Shown: positions 7,990 to 17,671 of the stretch, piece after piece
Layout of the letters: the number at the start of each line of letters is the position of its first letter
Position numbering within the stretch: the first letter of the stretch is position 1
NCBI GenBank assembly: GCA_029257185.1
Contig: JARICT010000018.1
Location: 1-49,654, forward strand
Reading direction: 5' to 3'
DNA from: Quadrisphaera sp.
GTDB taxonomy: Bacteria > Actinomycetota > Actinomycetes > Actinomycetales > Quadrisphaeraceae
DNA length: 49,654 nt
Notes under the pieces: generated by a model
Seen by the model: only the letters and a program-made list of their open reading frames with translations
Databases searched by the model: none
What the model was told of the DNA's origin: nothing
Made by a program: the position numbers and the translations under genes

Positions 7990-9083
7990 GCGACGCCGGT
8001 GATGCTCTGGAGCGACGCCTCGATGGCCTCGCTGCGCTGCGCGGACAGCGGCGCGGTGCCGGCGACGGCTGCCGCCCGCGCCTGGCCCTCCTGGCTGGCC
8101 GCGAACCCGATGAAGTCCTTCACCAGGTCGGCCTCGGCCTGCGTCGCGTACCGGGTGCACGCGATCTGGTAGCTGATGAGGACGATCGGGTAGGCCCCGG
8201 CCACGTCCGGGGTGCGGTCCACGTCGATCGCGAGGTCGCCGGCCGGTCGGCCGGGGACCGGCGAGGAGACGTCGACGACCCTGGACGCGGCCTCCGCGCT
8301 GGGCCCGACGGCCTCACCGGCGGCGACGACCTTCGCGGAGGGCAGCCCGCTGGCGCTGACCTGGCTCTCGTCGGCGTAGCCGATCGAGCCGGCGCCCGTC
8401 GTGATCGACGAGATCACCCCGGCCGTGCCCTTCGCCGCCTCGCCGCCGGGCACGGGCCAGGTGTCGGTGACCTCGTGGGGGAAGTCGCGGGGTGCGTTCG
8501 CGGTGAGGTAGTCGATGAAGTTCTCGGTGGTCCCGGAGTCGTCGGACCGGTTGACCACCGTGATGGTGCCCGCCGGGACCACCGATCCGTGGTCGGCGGT
8601 GATGGCGGGGTCGGACCAGTCGGTGATCTGCTGGTCGAAGATCTTCGCGATGGTCGCGGGCGAGAGGGTGAGGTCGCTGACGCCCGGCAGGTTGTAGGCC
8701 AGGGCGATGGCCGAGACGTACACCGGCAGGTCGACGGCGTCGCCGCCGTCGCAGCGCTCCCGCGCCCGGTCCAGCTCTTCGTCGCTGAGGTAGGCGTCCG
8801 AGCCGGCGAAGGAGACGCCCGCGGTGAGGAACTGCTTGCGGCCCCCGCCGGAGCCGACGGGGTCGTAGTTCACCCTCACCCCGGGGTGCGTGTCGACGAA
8901 GCCCACCCGCCAGGCCTGGAACGCGGCCTGCTGGGTGGACGCCCCGGCGCCGTTGAGGGTGGCGGCGGCGCCGGCTCCCGCCGCGGGCACCTCGTTGGCC
9001 GCGCCGCACGCGGACGCGACCACGGCGACACCGACGGCGAGCGCGATCGGCAGGGCACCGCGCGTGGTGCGGGAGCGCTTCAC
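7986..9083 (-). CDS. pstS: phosphate-binding lipoprotein PstS
   Basis: A 365-residue surface lipoprotein that captures phosphate for PstCAB. The N-terminus is a lipoprotein signal peptide with lipobox ASAC (Cys at residue 26). The mature part shows phosphate-loop features LNGAGAST, YDPVGSGGGRKQF, FAGSDAYLSD and NRSDDSGTTENF, all typical PstS ligand contacts. The GTG at 9083 is preceded by a GAAGGG ribosome-binding site. The 148-base upstream region holds a PHO box, so expression is expected to rise in phosphate starvation. It is the first gene of pstSCAB. Confidence 0.96.
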   Translation of the reverse strand: MKRSRTTRGALPIALAVGVAVVASACGAANEVPAAGAGAAATLNGAGASTQQAAFQAWRVGFVDTHPGVRVNYDPVGSGGGRKQFLTAGVSFAGSDAYLSDEELDRARERCDGGDAVDLPVYVSAIALAYNLPGVSDLTLSPATIAKIFDQQITDWSDPAITADHGSVVPAGTITVVNRSDDSGTTENFIDYLTANAPRDFPHEVTDTWPVPGGEAAKGTAGVISSITTGAGSIGYADESQVSASGLPSAKVVAAGEAVGPSAEAASRVVDVSSPVPGRPAGDLAIDVDRTPDVAGAYPIVLISYQIACTRYATQAEADLVKDFIGFAASQEGQARAAAVAGTAPLSAQRSEAIEASLQSITGVA

Positions 9084-9120
9084 GAAGACCCTTCCGATCG
9101 GTGGCCGGCCAGCGCTCGTG

Positions 9121-9126
9121 ACGGTA
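9121..9126 (-). promoter_or_regulatory. candidate -10 (TACCGT) for pstS
   Basis: On the minus strand TACCGT lies 31 bases downstream of the PHO box and 37 bases upstream of the pstS start, inside a GCTCGT/ACGAGC inverted repeat. The position is plausible for a PhoP-activated promoter, but this is inferred from position only. Confidence 0.35.
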
Positions 9127-9157
9127 CGAGCGTGAGGTGGACCGGTGCTCGTCAGCA

Positions 9158-9175
9158 GGTGAACGACGGGTGAAC
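9158..9175 (-). promoter_or_regulatory. PHO box upstream of pstS
   Basis: Read on the minus strand this is GTTCACC CGTC GTTCACC: two perfect 7-base direct repeats with 11-base periodicity. That matches the Streptomyces PhoP PHO-box consensus built from GTTCACC units. It sits 75 bases before the pstS start and is the expected target of the RegX3/PhoP protein encoded at 26449-27132. Confidence 0.85.
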
Positions 9176-9231
9176 AGCGCGGCGCCGCAGGGCGCGGCAG
9201 CGTCCTCCTCCGCCTGACGGAAGCAGACCCT

Positions 9232-10251
9232 TCACCCTGCGTCGATGTTCACCGACGCAGGGTCGACGCCGCCGCCGGGGAGGTGCCGCTCGACGCGCAC
9301 GATGCGCCCCGACCGGGAGGAGACGTGGGCCACCAGCACCTCGCCCGGCAGGAGGAACGGGTCCGCTGCGGGCACCGCCGCGGTCAGGCCGGCCCCGGTG
9401 TGCCCGGCCAGGGTGCCCAGCACGGTGGACAGGACCGGCCGGTGGGTGCACAGCACCACCGGGCGGTTCTTGCCGAGCAGCTTGGTGACCAGCGCCGCCA
9501 CCTTGGCCGGGTCGCGGCGGTGACCGTCCTCCGAGAGGCGGTTCTTCGTCTTGAGCATCGACCCGGAGGCGCGGACGAAGGGGCCCACGGTCTGGAGGCA
9601 GCGCTCCCAGGGGCTCGAGACGACGCGTTCCGGCGCCCACGCCTCCAGCAGCGTCGCCAGGGCCTCGGCCTGGCGCAGGCCGACCTTCACGAGGGGCCGC
9701 TCCGCGTCCGCATGGCCCCACACCGACTTGGGGCGGGCGTGCCCGTGGCACAGCACCAGCAGGGGCCAGGTGTCCAGCGACGCCTCCGCGTGGGCGGCCA
9801 GCAGGGCGGCCAGCTGCACCCGGTCCCCCCGCCGGGTCAGCCGGCGGTCGGCCTCGTCGGTGGAGACCCACTCGAGGACGTCCACCTCGCGGGGCCGCGG
9901 GGGCTTCGGCGTCAGGGCGCCCGGCACGTGGGCGGCCCAGTAGGCCACCTCCTTCGTGGAGGTGTCGTCCAGGCGGTAGCGCGCCGTCGGCAGGTCGCGG
10001 CCCAGGCGGACGCGCAGACCGGTCTCCTCGGCGACCTCGCGGACCGCGGCCTCGACGAACCCCTCGCCCGGCTCGAGCTTGCCCTTCGGCCACGACCAGT
10101 CGTCGTACCGGGGCCGGTGCACCAGCAGGACCTGCAGGCCCGCCGGCCGGCCGCCGCGGGCGGTCGCGTGGTCCCAGCAGAGCGCCCCCGCCGCGCGGAC
10201 GACGTGGGGTTCGCCCTCGTCGTGACCGCCCGCCGCGCCCGGCCCGCTCAC
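9232..10251 (-). CDS. mutT1: MutT1-type Nudix hydrolase fused to histidine-phosphatase domain
   Basis: A 339-residue two-domain protein. The Nudix domain (about residues 15-150) has a complete Nudix box, [20 protein letters not shown] then TGL. The C-terminal SixA/phosphoglycerate-mutase-like domain (about 160-325) retains [10 protein letters not shown] and the second His in CTHRP. Its first catalytic motif reads CHGHA (Cys168-His169-Gly170) instead of RHG, so a phosphate-binding Arg is missing. Mycobacterial MutT1 (Rv2985) has the same architecture, hydrolyses 8-oxo-GTP and diadenosine polyphosphates, and sits next to ppk as here. The GTG at 10251 overlaps the ppk stop (GTGA, 10248-10251), giving translational coupling. 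The phosphatase half may be weakened. Confidence 0.88.
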   Translation of the reverse strand: MSGPGAAGGHDEGEPHVVRAAGALCWDHATARGGRPAGLQVLLVHRPRYDDWSWPKGKLEPGEGFVEAAVREVAEETGLRVRLGRDLPTARYRLDDTSTKEVAYWAAHVPGALTPKPPRPREVDVLEWVSTDEADRRLTRRGDRVQLAALLAAHAEASLDTWPLLVLCHGHARPKSVWGHADAERPLVKVGLRQAEALATLLEAWAPERVVSSPWERCLQTVGPFVRASGSMLKTKNRLSEDGHRRDPAKVAALVTKLLGKNRPVVLCTHRPVLSTVLGTLAGHTGAGLTAAVPAADPFLLPGEVLVAHVSSRSGRIVRVERHLPGGGVDPASVNIDAG

Positions 10252-12539
10252 CTCCGTGCGCGACGGCGCGACGCCCTCGCGGCCACCAGGTGCTCTTGCA
10301 GGTCCAGCTGCTCGCCCCGGACGCCGTGGCGCTCCCACGTCCCGTCCGGCTGCAGGTGCCAGGAGATCGTGTCCTCGTCCATGTTCGTGTCGAGGAGCTC
10401 GGTGAGCTCGGTCACGTGCCGCTCGTCGCGCAGCCGCACCAGCGCCTCGATCCGCCGGTCGAGGTTGCGGTGCATCATGTCGGCGCTGCCGATCCAGACC
10501 TGCGGGTCGCCGTCGTTCTCGAAGGAGAACACGCGGCTGTGCTCGAGGAAGCGCCCGAGCACCGAGCGCACCCGGATGGTCTCGGACATCCCCGGGACCC
10601 CCGGCCGCAGCGCGCAGATCCCCCGGACCATGACGTCCACCGGCACGCCCGCCTGCGAGGCCCGGTAGAGCGCGTCGATGAAGACCTCGTCGACCATCGA
10701 GTTGACCTTGACGCGCACCCGCGCGGGTCGGCCGGCGAGGTGGTTCTCCGTCTCGGCCTCGATCCGCTCCACCAGCCCGCGGCGCAGCCCGCGGGGCGCC
10801 ACCAGCAGCCGGGAGTAGCGGGTCTTCGGGGCGTAGCCGCTCAGCTGGTTGAACAGCCGCGTGAGGTCTTCGCCCACGTCGTCGTCCGCGGTGAGCAGCC
10901 CGAGGTCCTCGTAGAGCCGCGCGGTCTTGGGGTTGTAGTTTCCGGTGCCCACGTGGCAGTACCGGCGCAGGCCACCGCTCTCCTGACGGACCACCAGGCA
11001 CAGCTTCGAGTGCGTCTTCAGCCCGACGATGCCGTAGACGACGTGGACGCCGGCCTGCTCCAGGGTGCGGGCCCAGGAGATGTTGGCCTCCTCGTCGAAG
11101 CGGGCCTTGATCTCCACCAGGGCGAGCACCTGCTTGCCGGCCTCGGCGGCGTCGACGAGGGCGTCGATGATGGGCGAGTCGCCCGACGTGCGGTACAGCG
11201 TCTGCTTGATGGCCAGGACGTCCGGGTCCGCGGCCGCCTGCTCGATGAACGCCTGCACCGAGGTGGAGAACGAGTCGTACGGGTGGTGCAGCAGCACGTC
11301 GCGAGAGCGGATCGCGGCGAAGATGTCCGAGGGCTTGCTGCGCTCACGACCGTCGGTCAGGGCGCGGTGGGTGCGCGGGACGAAGGTGGGGAACGCGAGG
11401 TCCGGTCGCACCGAGAACCCCAGGTCCGCGACGAGGTTGAGCCCGCGCAGGTCCAGCGGCTCGGGCAGCACGTACGTGTCCGCGCGGGCCATGCCCAGCT
11501 CCCGGGAGAGCAGCTCGCGGACGTCGTCGGGGGTGTCCTCGGCGACCTCCAGGCGTACCGGAGGCCCGAAGCGGCGGCGCAGCAGCTCCTTCTCCAGCGC
11601 CTGCAGGAGGTTCTCGGCGTCGTCCTCCTCGACCTCGAGGTCCTCGTTGCGCGTCACGCGGAAGGTGTGGTGGGCGACCACCTCCATGCCGGGGAAGAGC
11701 TGGTCGAGGTGGCGTGCGATGACGTCCTCGAGGGAGACGAAGCGCGCGCTCTGGTGGGAGCGCCCCCCTGCTCCGCCGTCGCCGTCGCTCCCGTTGTCCA
11801 TGCCGGGCAGGTCGTCGGGGACCCGCACCAGGCGGGGCAGCAGCGGCGGCACCTTGACGCGCGCGAAGTGCTCCTTCTCCGTGGTGGTGTTGCGCACCAC
11901 CACGGCCAGGTTCAGCGAGAGGCCCGAGATGTAGGGGAAGGGATGGGCCGGGTCCACCGCCAGCGGGGTGAGCACCGGGAAGACGGAGTCCCGGAAGAAC
12001 GCGTGCACCCCCTCGGCCTCCCGCTCGGACAGGGAGTCCCAGCCGACCAGGGAGATGCCCTCGGCGGCGAGCTGGGGGCGCACGTGCTCCGAGAAGGTCC
12101 GCGCGTGCCGGTCCATCAGCTCGTGCGTGCGGCGGCTGATGGCGCTCAGCACCTCGCGCGGCTCCATGCCCGACGCCGCCCGCACCGCCAGGCCGGTGGC
12201 GATGCGCCGCTTGAGACCGGCGACGCGCACCATGAAGAACTCGTCGAGGTTCGACGTGAAGATCGCCAGGAACCGGGCCCGCTCCAGCAGGGGCAGCTTC
12301 TCGTCCTCGGCCAGCTCGAGCACCCGCTCGTTGAACGCCAGCCACGACAGCTCACGGTCGAGGAAGCGGTCCTCCGGGAGGGGCTCCGGCTCGGGACGCT
12401 CCTCGCCGGTGTCCGCGTGGTCCTCCCGGGGGGACTCCGGCTCGAGGTGCTCCTCGAGGGCCTCAGCGACGGTGCGTGCCGACCGGACGCTCGCGAAGCG
12501 ACCGTCGGGGCCCCTGGTGCGCATGCTCGTGTCCACCAT
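10248..12539 (-). CDS. ppk: polyphosphate kinase 1
   Basis: About 763 residues. It makes inorganic polyphosphate from ATP and is a membrane-associated enzyme. It opens with a poorly conserved Glu-rich tail of about 60 residues, then [20 protein letters not shown], the usual start of the N-domain. Both catalytic histidines are present, one in [11 protein letters not shown] (the autophosphorylated site) and one in [31 protein letters not shown] is also typical. The start is uncertain: ATG at 12551 is also in frame, but ATG at 12539 is preceded by CATGAT at a spacing of 7, resembling the leaderless genes nearby. The gene is collinear with mutT1 and pstSCAB downstream. Confidence 0.95.
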   Translation of the reverse strand: MVDTSMRTRGPDGRFASVRSARTVAEALEEHLEPESPREDHADTGEERPEPEPLPEDRFLDRELSWLAFNERVLELAEDEKLPLLERARFLAIFTSNLDEFFMVRVAGLKRRIATGLAVRAASGMEPREVLSAISRRTHELMDRHARTFSEHVRPQLAAEGISLVGWDSLSEREAEGVHAFFRDSVFPVLTPLAVDPAHPFPYISGLSLNLAVVVRNTTTEKEHFARVKVPPLLPRLVRVPDDLPGMDNGSDGDGGAGGRSHQSARFVSLEDVIARHLDQLFPGMEVVAHHTFRVTRNEDLEVEEDDAENLLQALEKELLRRRFGPPVRLEVAEDTPDDVRELLSRELGMARADTYVLPEPLDLRGLNLVADLGFSVRPDLAFPTFVPRTHRALTDGRERSKPSDIFAAIRSRDVLLHHPYDSFSTSVQAFIEQAAADPDVLAIKQTLYRTSGDSPIIDALVDAAEAGKQVLALVEIKARFDEEANISWARTLEQAGVHVVYGIVGLKTHSKLCLVVRQESGGLRRYCHVGTGNYNPKTARLYEDLGLLTADDDVGEDLTRLFNQLSGYAPKTRYSRLLVAPRGLRRGLVERIEAETENHLAGRPARVRVKVNSMVDEVFIDALYRASQAGVPVDVMVRGICALRPGVPGMSETIRVRSVLGRFLEHSRVFSFENDGDPQVWIGSADMMHRNLDRRIEALVRLRDERHVTELTELLDTNMDEDTISWHLQPDGTWERHGVRGEQLDLQEHLVAARASRRRARR

Positions 12540-12589
12540 GGTGCCAATCATGTCAGTCGGGGCCGAGCAGGTCGCCCGCGCCGCGTGGT

Positions 12590-13627
12590 TCACCAGCGGC
12601 CGCTGTAGGCCACGTCGGCGGTGGCGCGGGTGAAACCGAGGCGCCCGTAGGTGGTCAGCGCTGCGCCGTTGTCGCCCTCGACGTACAGCTCGATGCGCTC
12701 CAGCCCCCGGCCGACCAGGTGGTGGAGACCCGCGAGGACGACGGCGCGCCCCAGCCCGCGCCCCTGCTGGCCGGGGGCGACGGCGACGACGTAGACCTCC
12801 CCGACGCCGCTGGACGGGTCGGCGACCTTCGTCCAGTGCGAGGCGAGGAGTCGGTCCTCGTCCTCCTCGTCGACGAGGAGGAGGAGGCCGGCGGCCTCGA
12901 ACCACGGCTCGGCGAGACGTGCCTCGAGGTCCTCCTGGCCCCAGGCGCCCTGCTCGGGGTGGTCGGCGAAGGCCGCCGCGTTCAGCGCCAGCCACGCGGC
13001 GTCGTCACGGCCCGGCTCGAAGGTGCGCAGGCGCGTGCCGCGCGGGACGGCCAGGGGAGGGAGGTCGCCCTCGTCCACGCGCTCCATCCGCAGCAGCTCG
13101 CGGGAGCGGACCATGCCGTGGCGGTGGGCGAGCCGCGACGCCCCGGGGTGGTCGCCGTGGCTCCAGGCCTCGACCTCGCCGCGGCCGGCCCCCTCACCGC
13201 GGCCGGCCCCCTCACCGCGGCCGGTCTCCTCGCCGGCGAGGAGCACGGAGCGGACCGCGTCGGCCAGGGCCGCTCCCACCCCCGCGCCCCGTCGGCTCGG
13301 CGCGACGAGCAGCTCGACCGTCGCCGAGACCCCGTCCCGGGCCGCCTCGTCGCCGCCGGCGCCCGTCGCCGCCGGCGCGAGCGCTCGGACCTGCGCATAA
13401 CCGGTCAGCGACGAGCGCGGGCCCTGCTCCCCGCCGTCCACGACGAGCAGGTGCGTGACCGCGGCGCCCTGGCCGCCGCGCCCGGCCAGGGCCAGCCGGG
13501 CGTCCTCCGCGAGGGGCTCGCTCCCGTCGGAGGCGGCGACGGCCGCTGCGAGCTCGTGGACCCCGGCGAGCTCGGACGTGCTCAGCGTGGTGGAGGTGGC
13601 GACGTGGTGCTGGATCGAGGGAGGCAC
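12590..13627 (-). CDS. mshD: mycothiol synthase MshD
   Basis: A 345-residue tandem-GNAT acetyltransferase that adds the N-acetyl group to Cys-GlcN-Ins, the last step of mycothiol synthesis. It has two GNAT domains, each with an acetyl-CoA loop: [14 protein letters not shown] (N-terminal) and [14 protein letters not shown] (C-terminal). It ends with [17 protein letters not shown], typical of MshD. The linker after the first domain carries a GRGEGA repeat produced by an 18-bp tandem DNA repeat (13181-13234). The GTG at 13627 is chosen because a TACGGT hexamer ends exactly 7 bases upstream; a GTG further upstream fits less well. It faces away from the membrane-protein gene at 13727. Confidence 0.93.
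   Translation of the reverse strand: MPPSIQHHVATSTTLSTSELAGVHELAAAVAASDGSEPLAEDARLALAGRGGQGAAVTHLLVVDGGEQGPRSSLTGYAQVRALAPAATGAGGDEAARDGVSATVELLVAPSRRGAGVGAALADAVRSVLLAGEETGRGEGAGRGEGAGRGEVEAWSHGDHPGASRLAHRHGMVRSRELLRMERVDEGDLPPLAVPRGTRLRTFEPGRDDAAWLALNAAAFADHPEQGAWGQEDLEARLAEPWFEAAGLLLLVDEEDEDRLLASHWTKVADPSSGVGEVYVVAVAPGQQGRGLGRAVVLAGLHHLVGRGLERIELYVEGDNGAALTTYGRLGFTRATADVAYSGRW
13181..13234. repeat. 18-bp tandem repeat inside mshD
   Basis: Two perfect copies of GCGGCCGGCCCCCTCACC (13181-13198 and 13199-13216) are followed by a third with three changes (13217-13234). In mshD they encode GRGEGA-type repeats in a linker. The length is a multiple of three, so expansion or contraction keeps the frame. 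Confidence 0.9.
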
Positions 13628-13634
13628 CCGCCCC

Positions 13635-13640
13635 ACCGTA
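13635..13640 (-). promoter_or_regulatory. leaderless -10 (TACGGT) for mshD
   Basis: On the minus strand TACGGT ends 7 bases before the GTG at 13627. Confidence 0.65.
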
Positions 13641-13726
13641 GGGGCCGGTCGCGAGCACCTCCACGGTCGCCGGAGACCGCGCACGGTCGCGGTCCGCCGG
13701 CGCGGCGTGTGGGGGACACTGCTCCG

Positions 13727-14533
13727 GTGCCCGACCACGCCCCGTCCCGCCCGCTCAGGGGCGCGGTCATCACCATCGGTTCGACGGTGGCGGCGGCCCT
13801 GGTCCTCACCGTCGGCGTGGCGCGCGCCGACGCCGGCCCGTTGCCCGGGGGCGGGGGGTGGCTCCTGACCGCGGCGGTGCTGCTGCTCGTCGCCGGGCTG
13901 GCGTGGGGGTGGCCGACCCTGCTCTCCCTGCCGAGCCCGCGCGGGACCAGCGGCGTCGTGGCCGGCACCGGGGTGGTCGCGGTGGTCGTCGCCACCACCA
14001 CGCCGGGCGGCGCCTCCCTGGAGCGCCTGCCGGTGGTCCTGGGGCTGGCCGTCCTCGGCGCGTGCGCCCACCAGCTGCTCCGGCGCGACGGCCGTCCGCG
14101 CGTGGTCGACGCCCTGGGGGGGACGCTCATGGGCTCCGGCCTGGCCACGTGCGCGGCGGGGTGGGCCACGCTCCCGTCGGTCGAGGGCGGACCGGCCGTG
14201 GCCCTGTCGGCGGCGGTGGCCGCCGTCCTGGTCTCCCTCCTGCAGGTTCGAACGGGCTGGGCCTGGCGCGGACCGGCGCTCCTCGCGGTCGTGGGCGTCG
14301 CCGTCGTGGTCGACGCGCTGCGCCGGGGCTCGCCGGACGGGTGGGGTCTGGGCGGTGGGGCGGGCCTCGTCACCACCGTGGTCGTGGCCGTGCTCACCCT
14401 GGCGGTGGCCATCGGCGTCCGCGCGCTCCTGGGGCAGGGTGCGACGGCTGGGCGCGCCCGGAGCCGCCTCGCGCTCCTCGGGGCCTTCTTCGCCCTGCTC
14501 GGCGTCGCGGCGCACGTCGTCGCGGTGCTCTGA
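13727..14533 (+). CDS. polytopic membrane protein of unknown function
   Basis: A 268-residue protein with about nine hydrophobic helices and very short loops, rich in Ala, Val and Leu; no catalytic motif or family is recognised. The GTG at 13727 starts MPDHAPSRPLRGAVITIGS; GACACT ends 6 bases upstream, close to but not matching the TANNNT leaderless hexamer. The frame stays open further upstream, but that part is antisense to mshD and not protein-like. Divergent from mshD. It could be a permease or a DUF-type membrane protein. Confidence 0.75.
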   Translation: MPDHAPSRPLRGAVITIGSTVAAALVLTVGVARADAGPLPGGGGWLLTAAVLLLVAGLAWGWPTLLSLPSPRGTSGVVAGTGVVAVVVATTTPGGASLERLPVVLGLAVLGACAHQLLRRDGRPRVVDALGGTLMGSGLATCAAGWATLPSVEGGPAVALSAAVAAVLVSLLQVRTGWAWRGPALLAVVGVAVVVDALRRGSPDGWGLGGGAGLVTTVVVAVLTLAVAIGVRALLGQGATAGRARSRLALLGAFFALLGVAAHVVAVL

Positions 14534-14708
14534 GCCGCTCCACCCCTCCGCGGCCCGGCCGGCGAGCGTCCGCCGGGCCCTCGGCGTGCCCCTGCGGTGC
14601 CGGGCTCGCCGGACCTGTCCCGACCTGGGAGCCCGGCCGCCGCGAGCGTGCGCAGGGTCGGCGGCGTGTCGCCCGGCGATCGCGCCTGACCGTGTGACGC
14701 TGCCGTCC

Positions 14709-15158
14709 ATGGACGTGCTGCTGGTGCTGACGGCGCTCGCGCTGTTCGTGGGGCTGCGCACGCTGGCCCTCGTCCGGTCCCGGCGGGCGGTGGCCGGCCG
14801 TCGCGCCATCGTCGACACCGTGCTGCCGCCGCACCCCGCCGCGCCCCCGTCCCGGTCCGCCGGGGCCGGGGCGCGGTGGGAGGCGGCGACCGACGAGGCC
14901 GCGGCCCCTCCCGGCGGCGAGCCCCTCCCGACGCGCCGTTCCCTGCGCCGGAGAGGGGCCGAGGCCGCCGCCACGGCGTCGACCGCCGCGGAGCCCGTGC
15001 TCGGCGTCGCTCCCGCCCGGAGCGCTCCGACCCAGGGCCCTCCCGCTCAGCTGGCCCCACCCCGCCGGGCCCGCCCGGTGCCGGCCGGGGACTCCGCGTC
15101 CCCGGCTCACGCGGGCGAGGGGCGGCGGGCGCGCGCGTCCCAGCGCTCCGCGGCCTGA
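14709..15158 (+). CDS. hypothetical single-TM protein with disordered tail
   Basis: A 149-residue ORF beginning MDVLLVLTALALFVGLRTLA, a clear N-terminal membrane anchor, followed by about 120 residues rich in Ala, Pro and Arg that look disordered. GACGCT ends 7 bases before the ATG, an imperfect leaderless hexamer. The preceding 175 bases hold nothing I can name. Composition alone could create such an ORF in this GC range, so reality is likely but not certain. Confidence 0.5.
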   Translation: MDVLLVLTALALFVGLRTLALVRSRRAVAGRRAIVDTVLPPHPAAPPSRSAGAGARWEAATDEAAAPPGGEPLPTRRSLRRRGAEAAATASTAAEPVLGVAPARSAPTQGPPAQLAPPRRARPVPAGDSASPAHAGEGRRARASQRSAA

Positions 15159-15278
15159 CCGCTGGCCGCGTCGTCCGCGGCGCCGCGCTCAGCGCCCCTC
15201 GTCACGTGCGCGCCCGGTGTCCCCCGGTGGCGCGGACCCCCGGGGAAGCCGCAGCGACCGCGCGACGCTGACCCCACC

Positions 15279-16370
15279 ATGGACACCGCCGCTCGCTACG
15301 CCAGCCCGCTGCTCACCCGCGCCGGGGCCGTGCCCGCCGAGGGAGCCGACGCGGGGGTCGCGTGGCACTACGGGGACCCGGTCCGTGAGCAGCGCCTGCT
15401 CGAGCAGGGCCTGGCCGTGGTGGACCTCAGCCACCGCGGCGTGCTCACGGTCACCGGCCCCGACCGGTTGAGCTGGTTGAGCTCGCTGACCAGCCAGCAG
15501 CTGACGTCGCTCGCGCCGCGCTCGTCCACCGAGACGCTGCTGCTGAGCCCGCAGGGTCGCGTCGAGCACTCCGCGGGCGTCGTCGACGACGGCGAGACCA
15601 CCCACCTCGTCGTCGAGGACGCCCAGGTGGAGCCGCTGACGGCCTGGCTGGACTCGATGCGCTTCATGCTCCGGGTGGAGGTCGCCGACGCCTCGCCGCG
15701 CTTCGCGGTGGTCGGCGAGGCCATCGACGCCGAGTCCGCGGAGGGTGAGCCGCTGGCCTGGGTGGACCCGTGGCCGCGCGTGGCGCCGGGATCGGTCGGC
15801 TACTCCGTCGTGGGCCCCGACGAGCACCCCGGGGCGCGGCGCCGCTGGCGCGAGGTGCTGGTCCCGCGAGAGCGGCTGGCCGAGCACGTGGCGGAGCGTC
15901 CGCTGGCCGGCACGTGGGCCTGCGAGGCGCTGCGCGTCGTGGCCTGGCGTCCGCGGTGGTCCGCCGAGGTCGACGACCGGGCCGTGCCCCACGAGCTGGA
16001 CTGGCTGCGCACCGCCGTGCACCTGGACAAGGGGTGCTACCGCGGCCAGGAGACCGTCGCGAAGGTGCACAACCTCGGACGCCCACCCCGGCGTCTGGTG
16101 CAGCTGCACCTGGACGGCACCAACGTCGACCTCCCCGACCGCGGCACGCCCGTGACCGACGCCGAGAGCGGGCGCACGGTCGGGGCGATCACCTCGTCGG
16201 CGCGCCACCACGAGGACGGTCCCGTCGCTCTGGCCCTCGTCCGCCGCTCGACGCCGGTGGACGCGCTGCTGCGCGCCGGCGAGGTGGCCGCCTCGCAGGA
16301 GGTCGTGGTCAGCCCCGACGCCGGGGCGACGCTGGGCCGCGTCAGCGGCGTGGGCGTCAGCCGCCGCTGA
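15279..16370 (+). CDS. ygfZ: folate-binding YgfZ/GcvT-like protein
   Basis: A 363-residue protein of the YgfZ family, folate-dependent proteins that assist repair or assembly of certain Fe-S enzymes. It has the diagnostic KGCYRGQE motif (here followed by TVAKVHNLG) in its C-terminal half and a GcvT-like N-terminal half including LAVVDLSHRGVLTVTGPDRL. That motif separates YgfZ from true glycine-cleavage T-protein. The ATG at 15279 is the natural start (MDTAARYASPLL). The last 14 bases overlap, tail to tail, the gene on the opposite strand. Confidence 0.9.
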   Translation: MDTAARYASPLLTRAGAVPAEGADAGVAWHYGDPVREQRLLEQGLAVVDLSHRGVLTVTGPDRLSWLSSLTSQQLTSLAPRSSTETLLLSPQGRVEHSAGVVDDGETTHLVVEDAQVEPLTAWLDSMRFMLRVEVADASPRFAVVGEAIDAESAEGEPLAWVDPWPRVAPGSVGYSVVGPDEHPGARRRWREVLVPRERLAEHVAERPLAGTWACEALRVVAWRPRWSAEVDDRAVPHELDWLRTAVHLDKGCYRGQETVAKVHNLGRPPRRLVQLHLDGTNVDLPDRGTPVTDAESGRTVGAITSSARHHEDGPVALALVRRSTPVDALLRAGEVAASQEVVVSPDAGATLGRVSGVGVSRR

Positions 16371-17535
16371 CCGCCACGGGACCGGCGCGCTCGGCCGCCA
16401 GCGCCGCGGTCCGCTCGCCCGTCGGAGCCGGCTCGCCCGTCGGAGGCCGGTCGGCCGCGACGCGGGCGTCCTGCGGAGCGGCCAGGTGCTTCGGCGCGCG
16501 GACCGGGGCGGACAGCACGGTGGGGTCGTGGCTCTCGGTGATCGGCGGCGACGGGGCGGTGCTGGGCGGCGGCGCGCTCTGCACGGGCGGCTCGCTCGGC
16601 GGCGGGAGGACGGGTGCGGGCGGCGAGGTCGGCGCGGACGTCGGCGTCGGGACGGACGTCGGCGGGGGTGTCGGGCGCAGCGAGGCCGTGGGCTCCGGTG
16701 TGGGTGTCGGTGTCGGTGTCGCAGCGGGGCCTGGGGCGCTGGTGGTGGCCGAGGGAGCAGGAGCCGGGAGGGCCGTCGAGGGAGCGCCGACCGGGGACGG
16801 CGAGGGAGCGTGCGTGCGGCGGGGCGGAGCCGACGAAGGCCGGAGCGCGGGGGCGCGTGAGGAAGAGGTCGATGCCGGGGTGGGCGCGGGCAGCGGGCGT
16901 GGAGCGCGGGTGGCGGACGGCTGGGAGAGCAGCGCCGCGCGGGCCGGCCCCAGCGCCGCGGCCTCGAGCGTGCGTGACTCGACCGTGCCCGCCGCTGGCT
17001 GCGTGCGGACGAGCTCGCGAGCCGCTGCGGGTGGCTGCACGGCCTGCGCCTGCTGGGCCGCCCGGGCCGAGGCGGCGAGCACGCCGGTGCCCAGCCCGAG
17101 CGGCGTGGGGACGAGGTCTGGGCGGTCGGGGTCGTCGGGACGGTCGGGCTCCGCGGCCGCACCGCCGGGGTCGGCGAGCAGCGATCCGAGCGCTCCCGCG
17201 CGGTCCACCGCCACCGCCGACGCCCGAGCCGTGACGGCAGCGGCGTCCTGCTGCCCGTCGAGCGCCAGGACGTACCCGCCACCGGCGCTCAGCAGCACCC
17301 CGGCCGCCGCCGAGGCCGCCGTGAGCGTCCTCACCTGGGGCCCGCCGCGAGCGCGCCGCGCGGCGACCCACCCACCGGCGGCCACCACGGTGATGCCGGC
17401 ACCGGCGCTCAGGAGCGGCGCGGCGGCCACGGCGTCGGCGGGCGGGACCGCCCACGCGAGCGCGGTGATGGCGGCCGGGGCGGCCACCAGGGGCAGCGCC
17501 GGGCGTCGGCGTGGACGTGCTGCATGACGGGCCAC
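16357..17535 (-). CDS. membrane-anchored Pro/Ala/Thr-rich protein
   Basis: A 392-residue protein. Residues about 10-100 contain three hydrophobic segments. About 170 residues of moderately charged sequence follow, then a low-complexity tail of Pro, Ala, Ser and Thr (for example PTPTPTPEPTASL). Such tails usually span the actinobacterial cell wall, so it is probably an envelope protein with an exported tail; the family is not recognised. The GTG at 17535 has GAGGGG upstream. Its 3' end overlaps ygfZ by 14 bases. Confidence 0.7.
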   Translation of the reverse strand: MARHAARPRRRPALPLVAAPAAITALAWAVPPADAVAAAPLLSAGAGITVVAAGGWVAARRARGGPQVRTLTAASAAAGVLLSAGGGYVLALDGQQDAAAVTARASAVAVDRAGALGSLLADPGGAAAEPDRPDDPDRPDLVPTPLGLGTGVLAASARAAQQAQAVQPPAAARELVRTQPAAGTVESRTLEAAALGPARAALLSQPSATRAPRPLPAPTPASTSSSRAPALRPSSAPPRRTHAPSPSPVGAPSTALPAPAPSATTSAPGPAATPTPTPTPEPTASLRPTPPPTSVPTPTSAPTSPPAPVLPPPSEPPVQSAPPPSTAPSPPITESHDPTVLSAPVRAPKHLAAPQDARVAADRPPTGEPAPTGERTAALAAERAGPVAVSGG

Positions 17536-17659
17536 GGGGCCACCCCTCGGGTGCGCTGACGATCAGGAGTGACCATCATGCACCACAAGGTGACGGAATG
17601 TACGGCTTGAGCCACGATGGGTGACTAGCGCTCGCGCCCTCGTCCCCACGGCGAGCCGG

Positions 17660-17665
17660 TACGCT
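17660..17665 (+). promoter_or_regulatory. leaderless -10 (TACGCT) for the 37-residue ORF
   Basis: TACGCT ends 6 bases before the GTG at 17672. Confidence 0.6.
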
Positions 17666-17671
17666 GCACCG

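Noticed and set aside
9231-9253. TTCACC and GTTCACC on the plus strand near the end of mutT1, possible additional PHO units
   Set aside because: They are 17 bases apart rather than 11, in the opposite orientation to the pstS box and inside coding sequence, so chance is likely.
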